Shown piece by piece: positions 24,756 through 32,943 of a stretch of DNA of 46,288 bases. The notes under the pieces were generated by a model, which was not told the origin of the DNA, did no database searches, and was given only the letters and a program-made list of their open reading frames with translations. Each line of letters begins with the position of its first letter. Position 1 is the first letter of the stretch. Source of the stretch: JOPF133 sp052144935 (GTDB taxonomy: Bacteria > Acidobacteriota > Terriglobia > Bryobacterales > Bryobacteraceae); NCBI GenBank assembly GCA_052144935.1, contig JBKQPR010000118.1, positions 1 to 46,288 of the forward strand. Direction: 5' to 3'. The position numbers and the translations under genes are program-made.

Positions 24756-24986
24756 ATGGCGAAGCTCACCCTGAGTGTTGACGCCCGCGTGGTCTCCCGC
24801 GCCAAACTCTACGCGAAACAGCGTGGTGTCTCCGTATCGGGGATGGTGGAAGCCTACCTCGCCGCACTTGCCGAACCGGCTTCTCCCGTCGCGGGCGCCG
24901 CTCCAATTTTGCGTTCCGTGCGCGGAATTCTCAAAAATGCTGACATCCACGCGTACCGGAAGCATCTGGCGGCGAAGTATCGATGA
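24756..24986 (+). CDS. antitoxin of a PIN-domain toxin-antitoxin pair (DUF6364-like)
   Basis: Small 76-residue protein; AGGAGA lies about ten bases before the ATG. The N-terminal LTLSVDARVVSRAKLYAKQRGVSVSGMVEAYLAAL reads as a ribbon-helix-helix DNA-binding domain (strand then two helices), as in DUF6364-type antitoxins; the C-terminal tail (ILKNADIHAYRKHLAAKYR) would block the toxin. The stop overlaps the toxin ATG (ATGA at 24983-24986), the usual coupling for such pairs. It probably represses its own promoter. Confidence 0.85.
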   Translation: MAKLTLSVDARVVSRAKLYAKQRGVSVSGMVEAYLAALAEPASPVAGAAPILRSVRGILKNADIHAYRKHLAAKYR

Positions 24987-25399
24987 AGAGGATCCTCTTC
25001 GATACGAACGTCGTCCTCGATGTTCTGCTCGATCGGCAACCTCATGCGGAGGCCAGCGCGGCGGCTTGGGCGGCCGTCGAGACAGGCAGGTCCGAAGGAA
25101 TGCTGGCCGCTCACGCGGTGACGACAATCCACTACCTGGTCCAAAAGGAAATGGGTAACAGCAAGGCCCGGCAGATCCTCTCGACGATCTTGAGAGTCTT
25201 TGAAGTAGCCGCCGTCGATGGCGCGGCGCTGCAAGAGCATTGCAATTGCCCTTCCGATTTTGAGGATGCGGTGACCGCGGCCGCCGCGCGATTAGCCGGT
25301 TGTGAATGCATCGTGACGCGAGACCCGAAAGGGTTTCGCCGGTCTCCGGTCCGCTGTCTTACGCCGGAAGCCGTGATACCGCTCTTACACGGGAAATGA
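24983..25399 (+). CDS. PIN-domain ribonuclease toxin (VapC-like)
   Basis: 138-residue PIN domain; such toxins cleave RNA using Mg2+ held by acidic residues. Visible acidic residues are D7 (LFDTNVVLD), D95 (PSDFEDAVTAAAA) and D114 (IVTRDPKGF), matching the PIN pattern; the HAVTTIHYLV segment fits the helix carrying supporting residues. Translationally coupled to the antitoxin by a 4-bp overlap. Its last 15 bp overlap the 3' end of the convergent MFS gene, so neither transcript can have a terminator between them. Confidence 0.88.
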   Translation: MKRILFDTNVVLDVLLDRQPHAEASAAAWAAVETGRSEGMLAAHAVTTIHYLVQKEMGNSKARQILSTILRVFEVAAVDGAALQEHCNCPSDFEDAVTAAAARLAGCECIVTRDPKGFRRSPVRCLTPEAVIPLLHGK

Positions 25400-26659
25400 G
25401 CCCGCCGGCCGCGCTTCGAGTTCCGCTTGCATCCTGGCCGAGTCGCGCCGCACATATTTCAGAATCGCGGTGACCAGCAGCACCCCCGCCACCAGATACA
25501 CCGCCGCCGCCATGGCGATCGCCAGCCCCAAGCCTCGGCGTTGGGCGATGTAGCCGATTACAATGGGCGCCGTCCCGCCGCCGCCCAGCCAGCCCACCAT
25601 GTTCATGCAGCCGGCCGCCGTCCCGCGCGCCTCCGGCCGGATCACGTCGAACATCGACGCGAAGATGTTGGCGTCGTACAGCCCTTTGAACAGGCCCCAC
25701 GCGATCAGCGCGAACGTCAGCCAGGCGGTGGAGGTAGTCATGCCGCATACCACTACGAACGGGGCGCCGCCGAATACGCCGATGGCCTGCACGATCAGCC
25801 GGCCACTGGGGGTGCGCTTTCGCAGCATGTCGGCAAACCAGCCTCCCAGCGGCGATCCCGCCATGCTCGCAAGCTGCACGAAAATGGTAGCCGTCAATCC
25901 GGCGGCGGCCAGGCTCAGGTGAAACCGGTCGAAGAGGAATTTGGGCATCCACGAAAGTAACACCACCGCCACAAAGTTCGAGCACAGGAAGGCTAACATC
26001 AGCAACCAAGCGGTAGGAGTGTTCCACAGTATGCGCTGAAACTCGCGCAGGGGAATACGCTCCGCGCGCACGCCGCCGGCGAAGTCGGAGGCCCCGCGCT
26101 CGGGCTCCACAAGGAATCGGCCCAGGACCAATCCCAGCACCATCCCCAATCCGCCGAAGACCACAAACGACCAGCGCCAGCCGTAGACTTGCCCGATCAG
26201 CCCCGCGAAAAAGCCGCCCGCGATGGTCCCGATATAGACGCTGGTTTGATGAAAGCCCAGCGCGCGCGACCGCGTGGTTTTGTCGTGGTAGTCGCTCACC
26301 AGCGACAAGGAAGCCGGAAAGTAAAATGTTTCTCCAATGCCCTCGGCGGCGCGGAAAACCAGAAGCCCGGCGAAATTGCGGGCCAGCGCCGTGGCCATGC
26401 AGATGGCGCTCCATGCCTGCAGTCCCCCGAGGATCGCCGACTTTCGCCGGACCCGGTCCACGATCGCCCCGGCCAGCGGCGCGCCCAGGCCATACACCCA
26501 CGCAAATGAGGAACCCAATAGCCCGAGCTGCAGTGTGCTCAAGTGGAATTCCTTTTCGAGCAGGGGGAACACCGAGAAGATCGCCTGGCGGTCGGCGTAG
26601 TTGAAAAACGCGATCCACCAGAGCATCGCGACTACGTACCACTTATAACGGGGGGACAT
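25385..26659 (-). CDS. MFS transporter, probably anion:H+ symporter-like for sugar acids
   Basis: Polytopic inner-membrane carrier of 424 residues with about 12 hydrophobic helices. The loop between helices 2 and 3 has GAIVDRVRRKSAIL, the MFS signature, and the N-terminal helix has NYADRQAIFSVFPLL, similar to hexuronate/4-hydroxyphenylacetate-type carriers. The open frame extends 17 codons further up, but the ATG at 26659 lies seven bases after the aldolase stop and leads into the first helix, so I use it. It ends the operon with the aldolase and isomerase-like genes, which suggests a hydroxy-acid or sugar-acid substrate (inference). Its 3' end overlaps the PIN toxin by 15 bp. Confidence 0.88.
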   Translation of the reverse strand: MSPRYKWYVVAMLWWIAFFNYADRQAIFSVFPLLEKEFHLSTLQLGLLGSSFAWVYGLGAPLAGAIVDRVRRKSAILGGLQAWSAICMATALARNFAGLLVFRAAEGIGETFYFPASLSLVSDYHDKTTRSRALGFHQTSVYIGTIAGGFFAGLIGQVYGWRWSFVVFGGLGMVLGLVLGRFLVEPERGASDFAGGVRAERIPLREFQRILWNTPTAWLLMLAFLCSNFVAVVLLSWMPKFLFDRFHLSLAAAGLTATIFVQLASMAGSPLGGWFADMLRKRTPSGRLIVQAIGVFGGAPFVVVCGMTTSTAWLTFALIAWGLFKGLYDANIFASMFDVIRPEARGTAAGCMNMVGWLGGGGTAPIVIGYIAQRRGLGLAIAMAAAVYLVAGVLLVTAILKYVRRDSARMQAELEARPAGSFPV

Positions 26660-26666
26660 TAGCCGG

Positions 26667-27470
26667 TCAATAGATGGAGCGCGGCGGCCTCTGCCGGGCG
26701 GATCTGCCAAGGGGGCCGAGATAGGCGTCCGCTCCGGCCGTCACGAACCCGATTTCCGTGGGCGCCTGGAACAACTGGAACCCCTGATCGAGAAACTGCT
26801 GCACCTGCGCCGGCGTCCCCGCGGGCCGGCCCAGGTGCTTCCCGTGCCGCTTGCCGGCCTCCACCACCTTGGAGATCGCCTCTTGCAGCAGGGGATGGTC
26901 CTGTTCTCCGCGAAAGCCCAGGGAAAACGAGAGGTCGCTGGTGCCGATGAAGAGGACGTCCACCCCGGGAGTGGCGGCGATTTCGTCGATCCGTTCCACC
27001 GCGCGCCCTTCTTCGATAATCGCAATCACCACGACATTCCCATCGGCGGAATCGTAGTAGGGATCGGATGTGGGCCAGGTCAAGCGCGCCAGATTGGCCC
27101 CCGACCCTCGGCGGCCGAGCGGCGGATAGCGGCAGGCTGCGGCAGCCTGCCGCGCCAGTTCGGGCGTGCTGGTGAAGGGGAACATGACGCCGCTGACTCC
27201 CTGGTCCAGCACCCGCTTGGCCGTCCAGATCTCGTTCACCGGTACCCGCGCGAACGGTAGCGCGGGCAGGCCGCGGGTGGCCAGCACCATGTTCCGCAGA
27301 GTCTCCAGCGTGATGGGCGAGTGCTCCATCTCGATCCACAAAAAGTCGAACCCGAGATTGGCCGTCTGCGCGGCCATCTCCACGCTATTGGTTGTTATGG
27401 TGGCCGCGACCACCGGAAGTCCTTCGGAGAGCCGCTGCTTTACGGGATTCGTCCAACCAGTGCCCGGCAT
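26667..27470 (-). CDS. HpcH/HpaI-family aldolase
   Basis: Class II (metal-dependent) aldolase that splits 2-keto-3-deoxy sugar acids or 4-hydroxy-2-oxo acids to pyruvate plus an aldehyde. The 267-residue product is the usual size. Family segments: FLWIEMEHSP (43-52), ARVPVNE with the substrate-binding Arg, VSGVMFPFTST, IEEGRAVERIDEI with the metal-binding Glu, and FIGTSDLSFSLG with the metal-binding Asp. AGGAG lies six bases before the ATG. The neighbours are an isomerase-like TIM-barrel protein upstream (33-bp gap) and an MFS carrier downstream (7-bp gap), consistent with uptake and breakdown of a sugar acid. The exact substrate is unknown. Confidence 0.9.
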   Translation of the reverse strand: MPGTGWTNPVKQRLSEGLPVVAATITTNSVEMAAQTANLGFDFLWIEMEHSPITLETLRNMVLATRGLPALPFARVPVNEIWTAKRVLDQGVSGVMFPFTSTPELARQAAAACRYPPLGRRGSGANLARLTWPTSDPYYDSADGNVVVIAIIEEGRAVERIDEIAATPGVDVLFIGTSDLSFSLGFRGEQDHPLLQEAISKVVEAGKRHGKHLGRPAGTPAQVQQFLDQGFQLFQAPTEIGFVTAGADAYLGPLGRSARQRPPRSIY

Positions 27471-27503
27471 GAGAATCTCCTTATCCTAGCCCCTATCGGC
27501 CGG

Positions 27504-28454
27504 CTATGCCGTTACCGGCGGCACCAAAGTCTTCAGGAACTCGTGCGCCACGTGAAATCCCCGTTTGAACTGCTCGGTGAAATCGGCGCCGCTGTAGTTC
27601 GGGTAGTAGAATTGATCTTCGTTTTCGATGTTCATGGCGCCCGTGTAGCCCACCTCCGCCAGCACGCTGAAGAACCCCTTCCAATCCACCGAGCCGTATC
27701 CGGGCACGCGGAAGCGCCACCATCTCCGGTTGTCCACCGGCTCGATTCCCGCACGGCGCACAATCGGCCACAGGATCTCGGTGTCCTTCAGGTGTACGTC
27801 CAGGATCTTGTCGGCGAATTCGCGCGCGGCCTCCACCGGGTCCATGAATTGCCACACCAGGTGCGAGGGGTCGAATTGCAATCCCACGTTGGGACTGTTG
27901 TGAAACGCTTTGAACAACGCTTCCCATCCGACCGGTCCGGTGGCGATATTGGGCCCGCCGGCGTACGGTTCCCACAGCATGCGGACCTTGTGCTTTTCGC
28001 ACAGCGGGAAATACTTCTCGGTGTACACGCGCACAATCTCATCCACCTGCTTGTCGAGCGGCGCGCCCTTTATGGTGCCCGAGGCGCCGCCGGTGTAAGG
28101 CACGCCCAGCTTGCCGCAGAGTTCGATCATTTGCATGGCGTATTGGTTCTGCGTTTCGCGTTTAGCCGGATCGGGGTCGATGTGGTTTCCGCCCAGATTC
28201 AGCGAGGAAACGTACACGCCGGATTTCCGGATCTTCTCCTTGATCGCGTCGATGGCGGCATCGTCCAGGCGGCGGGGATCGAGGTTCAATTCCATGCTGG
28301 TGAAGCCCTCGGCCTTCACAAACTCCAGGTTGGCATCCGAGAACTGTCCCAGTACACCGAGCTTCGGCCTCCAACTGGGGACGCGGTTGCGCTGGGCCTC
28401 GGCGACTGCGGCCGCCGATAGCGCCGTCATCAGGGAACGTCGCGAAATATTCAC
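27504..28454 (-). CDS. Tat-exported sugar phosphate isomerase/epimerase-like TIM barrel
   Basis: Xylose-isomerase-like TIM-barrel protein, 316 residues. The N-terminus MNISRRSLMTALSAAA is a twin-arginine signal (SRRSLM), so the protein is probably exported folded with its metal. Barrel segments: FTSMELNLDP, VSSLNLGGNH, MLWEPYAGG (Glu ligand), VGLQFDPSHL (Asp and His), VHLKD and NIENED (Glu), matching the metal site of this family. The start is GTG at 28454, with GGAGG seven bases upstream. First gene of the operon with the aldolase and MFS carrier. The reaction (isomerisation or epimerisation) cannot be fixed from sequence. Confidence 0.88.
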   Translation of the reverse strand: MNISRRSLMTALSAAAVAEAQRNRVPSWRPKLGVLGQFSDANLEFVKAEGFTSMELNLDPRRLDDAAIDAIKEKIRKSGVYVSSLNLGGNHIDPDPAKRETQNQYAMQMIELCGKLGVPYTGGASGTIKGAPLDKQVDEIVRVYTEKYFPLCEKHKVRMLWEPYAGGPNIATGPVGWEALFKAFHNSPNVGLQFDPSHLVWQFMDPVEAAREFADKILDVHLKDTEILWPIVRRAGIEPVDNRRWWRFRVPGYGSVDWKGFFSVLAEVGYTGAMNIENEDQFYYPNYSGADFTEQFKRGFHVAHEFLKTLVPPVTA

Positions 28455-28544
28455 TTCTCAGCCTCCACAGGCAGGTTACCGCATTTTTCGCTGGACTTCG
28501 GGCCCTCCCTGTTATAGTCTGATCTTAAGAGGAGTTGGCCGCTT

Positions 28545-29513
28545 GTGAACCAATCAATGTGGGATGGGCCGCTGACGTTTTGCGGGCGGACCTTCTCGAT
28601 TGCGGAGCTGGAGTTGATGCAGCGCACCGCCAACGAGTTCGCCGCGCTGGGCGTCACCGAGATTGCCTGCACGGTCTGTGAACTGCTGGAATGGAAACGC
28701 CCCAACGGCGGGTTGAAGAACCTGGAATGCCGCCAGTTGCTGGAACGCTTGTGCCAGCAGGGCCTGCTAAGTCTGCCGGCCTTGCAGACCACCAAGCCGC
28801 GCGGGCCGCAAGCGGTGCGCCAGACGGCGCGCGGGGAGCCGCAACCGGAGCTGGGCGGCTCGGCCGGTGAATACGAACCCTTGCGGTTGGAGTGGCTGCG
28901 CGGCGATGGCGCCGGAGACAGTGCGCTGTTCCGCGAGTACCTGCAGCGCTACCACTACCAGGGGTATCGCGTGCCGTTCGGCGCCCACCTGCGTTACCTG
29001 GTGCGTTCGGAGCGCCATCCGGAGCGCGTGCTGGCCTGCATGCTGTGGACCTCGCCCGCCTGGAAACTGGCGGAGCGCGACCGGTGGATCGGATGGGACG
29101 CCGCGCAGCGGGCGCGCAATCTGCAGTTCATCGTCAACCACGGCCGTTTTCTGATTCTGCCCTGGGTGCGGGTGAAGGGCTTGGCCAGTAAGATCCTGGC
29201 GCATTCCGCCCGCCAGGTTCCGGCGGATTGGGAAACGCTCTACGGCTACCGTCCCCTGTTGCTGGAGACCCTGGTGGATGGCGAGCGGTTTCGGGGCACC
29301 TGCTACCAGGCCGCCAACTGGATTCATCTGGGAGCGACGCAGGGGCGCGGCCGCATGGACCGGTATCACCAGGTGCTGGGCACGCCCAAAGAGCTGTACG
29401 TGTATCCGTTGTGCCGCCGCGTACAACAGAGGCTGATCACGGCTGTGCCGCCGGTCTATAGGGAAGAGCCCGAAGAAATTCCCCTGGATGAGCGCCGCGC
29501 AAACCACCCATAG
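28545..29513 (+). CDS. druA: DruA-like protein (DUF4338), stand-alone
   Basis: 322 residues. The C-terminal half has the DUF4338 hallmarks: YHYQGYRVPFGAHLRYLV, ACMLWTSPAWKLAERDRWIGW, NHGRFLILPWVRVKGLASKIL and CYQAANWIHLGATQGRGR, then KELYVYPL. This family includes DruA of Druantia anti-phage systems (Doron et al. type). The N-terminal part (12-70, SIAELELMQRTANEFAALGVTEIACTVCELLEWKRPNG) resembles a winged helix. The start is GTG at 28545, with AGAGGAG ten bases before it. Unlike a complete Druantia locus, no druB-E or large helicase is present; base composition matches the host genome, unlike the methyltransferase unit opposite it. Role in defence or DNA processing is inferred. Confidence 0.8.
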   Translation: MNQSMWDGPLTFCGRTFSIAELELMQRTANEFAALGVTEIACTVCELLEWKRPNGGLKNLECRQLLERLCQQGLLSLPALQTTKPRGPQAVRQTARGEPQPELGGSAGEYEPLRLEWLRGDGAGDSALFREYLQRYHYQGYRVPFGAHLRYLVRSERHPERVLACMLWTSPAWKLAERDRWIGWDAAQRARNLQFIVNHGRFLILPWVRVKGLASKILAHSARQVPADWETLYGYRPLLLETLVDGERFRGTCYQAANWIHLGATQGRGRMDRYHQVLGTPKELYVYPLCRRVQQRLITAVPPVYREEPEEIPLDERRANHP

Positions 29514-29574
29514 CCTGAGTTCCCGCGCCGGGTATCTCCGCGGATCGCATGATTCCATGATTCCCGGTAGTGGG

Positions 29575-30309
29575 CTACTTTGACTTCAATTCGGAAACGA
29601 AGTACCTGAGTGCGCCGTTCCACCAGTTCCCTAATGCCTTAAGGCTCGTCGGCTCGTTCTGGTGGGGCCCCGGAATTTTGCGCCCATCCCAGTGCGACTC
29701 CATCCAGCCAGAATGTGCTGGCAGATGCAACCCGGAACAATCGTAGGCAGTGCGACCAGTCGGTTCCCTGGATGCTGCAGTAGTCCTACTGAATAGCTCC
29801 GGCTGCGTCCCCGATGCCTCCGGCAGGGTGAGAGATTGGGAGTAGTCTTCGCAACCAAGGACCGCACGATCAATATGCCAATGCGGATGGCCGGCATGCG
29901 CGCCTGCATATATCGCTTCTCCGCCAGGGCTTCTCGTTGGAGCGACCCATTCCAGCCGGAGCAATTGGATCGGCTCCTCATTCTCATGTCCGAAATACAG
30001 GCGCAGGCCGCACTGTTGAAAGTGAAGAACGTGTTTGCCTTTGAGGCCCCATCGTTCGTGCAGAGAGATCCAATACTGCGGACCTTTATCATCCCCGAGC
30101 CAAAGCCGTAAGGCGAATTCATAGTTCCCCAAGTCGCCGGTAACCTGCCTACAAACCGGTGGGGGTACGTATCCAATCTTTACCACGATCACCGGGCCTT
30201 CATCTTGGGATTTGACTATCGGTCTGGGTTTAGAGACATCGCAGACTATCCTTAGGATTTCGGTAATGGTTGAAGCGTGCTCGTTCAGCTCGGTGCGTTT
30301 AACCTCCAT
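29575..30309 (-). CDS. unrecognised 244-residue protein coupled to a DNA methyltransferase
   Basis: I do not recognise the family. The ATG at 30309 is one base after the methyltransferase stop (30311-30313), so I prefer it over an upstream start that would overlap that gene by about 100 bp. No signal or membrane segment. Visible features: an N-terminal helical region (1-25), a beta-rich centre with LRLYFGHENEEPIQLLRLEW (102-121), a His-rich AGHPHWHIDRA (139-149) that could bind metal or be catalytic, and an aromatic C-terminus (LKALGNWWNGALRYFVSELK, 223-242). Lower GC than the surrounding genome. Being encoded with a modification enzyme, it may be its restriction or effector partner, or a specificity factor (inference). 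Confidence 0.65.
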   Translation of the reverse strand: MEVKRTELNEHASTITEILRIVCDVSKPRPIVKSQDEGPVIVVKIGYVPPPVCRQVTGDLGNYEFALRLWLGDDKGPQYWISLHERWGLKGKHVLHFQQCGLRLYFGHENEEPIQLLRLEWVAPTRSPGGEAIYAGAHAGHPHWHIDRAVLGCEDYSQSLTLPEASGTQPELFSRTTAASREPTGRTAYDCSGLHLPAHSGWMESHWDGRKIPGPHQNEPTSLKALGNWWNGALRYFVSELKSK

Positions 30310-30310
30310 C

Positions 30311-32704
30311 CTATTCAGGGATCTCCAATCCTGAAAGATTCCAGGCCGATATGTCGGTCCGAAACGCCGCAGCAGCAAACTGATCACGCTCTGAAATCGT
30401 GGGTAATCTCTCTTCATTGCGGCTCCGGATGGAGCTGGCCAACACTTGCAATGCTGGATTTTCCTTAAATTGCTGCCGCAGATCTGGCATAGGGGCGTGC
30501 TTCACGTACTTGTTTTCTAGGTCTAACTGGCCGCCAGCGACATTTGGGCAGTACTCGCGCAGCAGGGCGACTGCCACTCGCGAATTGAGAAGCCACCAGT
30601 ATGCGGTCAGTATCTCGCGTAGCGCACCCTTGTCGTACCCGCGGGCAAGCGTTTCAATCGGCGTCCATGCATTAGCCTGGACGACCGCAAATCTCCCCTC
30701 AAAATCCCGCGCGAATGCCGGGTACAATCCGAACCGTTTAGAAAGAAGTCTGGGGCGGCCATCGAATGCCCACGCGCGCGGCCTGGTCAGTTCCCACCAA
30801 CGAGGATTGAGAAGGGATTTGCGCCCCATCAAGCCAGCCTTCATTGTTCGCAATGAGTGCTCGAAAAATGTGGGCACGGCTTGCTGAACCTCTAGTTCAG
30901 TTTGCCAGGCTCGGTCCGGCACGAAAAGATACTTCCTCGGTTGCACCTCTCCATCCACGAAGGAAGCGGCATCGACTGCTTCTATAAAATAGCGCCGCTC
31001 GCTTCTTGGGAGAGATTCCACATCGTGCTTGCTCTGGATGAATGCTTCATTCGCGCCGGTTCTTATGCCTTGGCGAACGTGGAACAGGTTCATGATCTGT
31101 GTTGGTGTCTGGCCTTGTATGGTTTCAAGCAAAGAGCCGAGTGCGCCTGCGCCCGGCAGCCAAGATGGCCTCAGTTTCCACGCGTCTAAACTCGTTACCG
31201 TGACGCTCCAACCAACGACATCGGTTCTAGCAGTAGTCTCCTGTCCGCAGATAGATCTGCGAATAGCGCGTATTGCCCGAGATGCCGCACCCGTTTCTGC
31301 GGAAGACCAAGCCACATGCAACGGTGTCGGCTCGTGAGTGTTCTGAAGCGCCAGTATGCCCACATTTACCAGGGCATGTTGAAATAGTCCATGCTCCCCG
31401 AGGACTGCGATGAGGCTTGGTGTGGCCCTCTGGAGCAGGTTATCCCTCCACTTGGAAAGACCCTCGCTCGCCAACACGCCGGCGGGAACTAATGTCGCCA
31501 ATACGCCAGAGGGCCGTAGAACGCTTAATGCGCGTTCGATGAATCCAACGCTCAAATCCGGCCGTCCGCCTTTTGTGGTTTGGTTCACCCATTCGCGTTC
31601 ACGACCGTCCATCTGCTCCCAGGAGCGAAATGGCGGATTCATAAGAACTATGTCTGCTTCGGGCCACTGCGCATCGAAAGCGTCGGCCTGGCGAATGTCC
31701 GATGTAATGCGCATTGTGGGCATATCGTGTTGTACGGTGCGTATGGCGACGTTGGCCATCGTGACCGCCTGCGGGCTCTTGTCGCATCCGATGAGACGCA
31801 CGCTGCCACGAAAGCCCAGACGCTCAAGAACCCGCAGAGACTCCACCAGGAAAACAGCAGAGCCACAAGCGAAGTCTGCAATGGTCAAATCCGGCGATGA
31901 TACACGCGCCCACTGTTGTAGCGCCCATTCCGCCAGCAGCCGAGCAATTGGAACTGGAGTAAAGTAAGCACCAGCGGGTGAATACAGTGGAGTGGTGGTT
32001 ATGGACGATCTTCCAAAAAGACCAAGCTGGACTGATTCAAGAAGGGCATGTGCCTCCTGAAAAAGCCTGCCAGCCGCATGACGGAGGACCAGCGAAGGGA
32101 TCAGTTTCAATCCATCGGGAGCCCTTGCCTGCATCCCGCGTGCCCGATCAACGGCATCTTTGCTCAATTCCGGGTTTTGAATCCCTAGCTCAGCGGCTCT
32201 CTTGTCGCGCCATGCCGGATCGTCGAGAACTCCTGGATCGTTGTCGGCGGCGCACAGGGCTAAGAGAAAGGCGGTCAATGCACTCTGCCCCTCAGCAAAG
32301 CCGCTTGCGGCCCATACCTGGTGAAATTCCTCAACTAGAAATGGAACTACATCTGGCAAGGTAGCGCGCCGCGCAGTGTCTAGGAACGCCAAGAACGCTT
32401 CGATATCGGCCTCCACTGAATTCCGATTGAAATTCCGGACCATCGGATCGCGTCCAGATCTCACCTGTACCTCGCTTGGCGTGATTAGGACGTGGTGCGC
32501 CAGATCGGCAGACCACTGCCAGTTCCGAGAACTTTCTTGCGAAATGCTCGACGTGGCCACCGTTGAGCACGCGAAAGACGCTCGCCGACCATCAAGCATT
32601 GCATAGTGCTCTCCTACCGGTACCTCCGCAGACGCAGATGGAGCTGGAAAGAGTAGGCTTTTCGCTAGGCCCCCTTGCTGCGCAAGTCGGGATGCAGGAT
32701 TCAT
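30311..32704 (-). CDS. N6-adenine DNA methyltransferase (Eco57I/HsdM-like, with C-terminal recognition region)
   Basis: 797-residue class I DNA methyltransferase. The N-terminal ~240 residues are helical; then YFTPVPIARLL (247-257) and the SAM motif I ADFACGSAVFLVES (276-289) lead to the catalytic NPPF (356-359), which identifies an N6-adenine methylase. The C-terminal ~300 residues (HVRQGIRTGANEAFI, ARGYDKGALREILTAYWWLLNSRVA) resemble target-recognition regions of type IIL/Eco57I-like or BREX PglX-like enzymes, but no nuclease motif (PD-ExK) is visible. The ATG at 32704 falls about 3 nt after the predicted start of the promoter at 32714-32742, implying a near-leaderless mRNA; a GTG at 32740 lies inside that promoter. 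Lower GC than the neighbours suggests transfer. Stop is one base from the next gene. Confidence 0.85.
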   Translation of the reverse strand: MNPASRLAQQGGLAKSLLFPAPSASAEVPVGEHYAMLDGRRASFACSTVATSSISQESSRNWQWSADLAHHVLITPSEVQVRSGRDPMVRNFNRNSVEADIEAFLAFLDTARRATLPDVVPFLVEEFHQVWAASGFAEGQSALTAFLLALCAADNDPGVLDDPAWRDKRAAELGIQNPELSKDAVDRARGMQARAPDGLKLIPSLVLRHAAGRLFQEAHALLESVQLGLFGRSSITTTPLYSPAGAYFTPVPIARLLAEWALQQWARVSSPDLTIADFACGSAVFLVESLRVLERLGFRGSVRLIGCDKSPQAVTMANVAIRTVQHDMPTMRITSDIRQADAFDAQWPEADIVLMNPPFRSWEQMDGREREWVNQTTKGGRPDLSVGFIERALSVLRPSGVLATLVPAGVLASEGLSKWRDNLLQRATPSLIAVLGEHGLFQHALVNVGILALQNTHEPTPLHVAWSSAETGAASRAIRAIRRSICGQETTARTDVVGWSVTVTSLDAWKLRPSWLPGAGALGSLLETIQGQTPTQIMNLFHVRQGIRTGANEAFIQSKHDVESLPRSERRYFIEAVDAASFVDGEVQPRKYLFVPDRAWQTELEVQQAVPTFFEHSLRTMKAGLMGRKSLLNPRWWELTRPRAWAFDGRPRLLSKRFGLYPAFARDFEGRFAVVQANAWTPIETLARGYDKGALREILTAYWWLLNSRVAVALLREYCPNVAGGQLDLENKYVKHAPMPDLRQQFKENPALQVLASSIRSRNEERLPTISERDQFAAAAFRTDISAWNLSGLEIPE

Positions 32705-32713
32705 AATAAGCAA

Positions 32714-32742
32714 ATAGTACCAACACCCGGACGGAACCACAA
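32714..32742 (-). promoter_or_regulatory. promoter of the methyltransferase unit, leaderless
   Basis: Minus strand: -35 TTGTGG (32742-32737), 17-bp spacer, -10 TACTAT (32719-32714). Transcription would begin about 32707, just before the ATG at 32704, so the mRNA would have almost no leader and no Shine-Dalgarno. Confidence 0.55.
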
Positions 32743-32879
32743 GTGCAGCGGTCTGTGTGTCGGCGGTTGTGAATCGCCACTACATTTAAGCCGCCAGTGT
32801 GGCACGAATGGGTAAGCGGCTCAGGCGTCCAAAATTTCAAAGTAGCCCACGCCCTGATCCCCTGATCCCCGGTCTCCGT

Positions 32880-32908
32880 TTGTCTTCATCCCCGCCCGGG
32901 AATATAAT
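32880..32908 (+). promoter_or_regulatory. promoter of the membrane protein/glycosidase-like operon
   Basis: -35 TTGTCT (32880-32885), 17-bp spacer, consensus -10 TATAAT (32903-32908). It faces the GTG start at 32944, leaving a leader of about 28 nt. The rest of the 32743-32943 gap shows only a short direct repeat CCTGATCCC (about 32853-32869). Confidence 0.65.
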
Positions 32909-32943
32909 CGGTTTGCTCGCGCCGGAAAAATTCGAGAATCCCC

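Noticed and set aside
28545..29513. A complete Druantia system.
   Set aside because: Only the DruA-like gene is present; no druB-E or large helicase is seen in the window.
30310..30417. Upstream start (30417) for the 244-residue protein.
   Set aside because: It would overlap the methyltransferase by about 100 bp; the ATG at 30309 gives the usual tight coupling.
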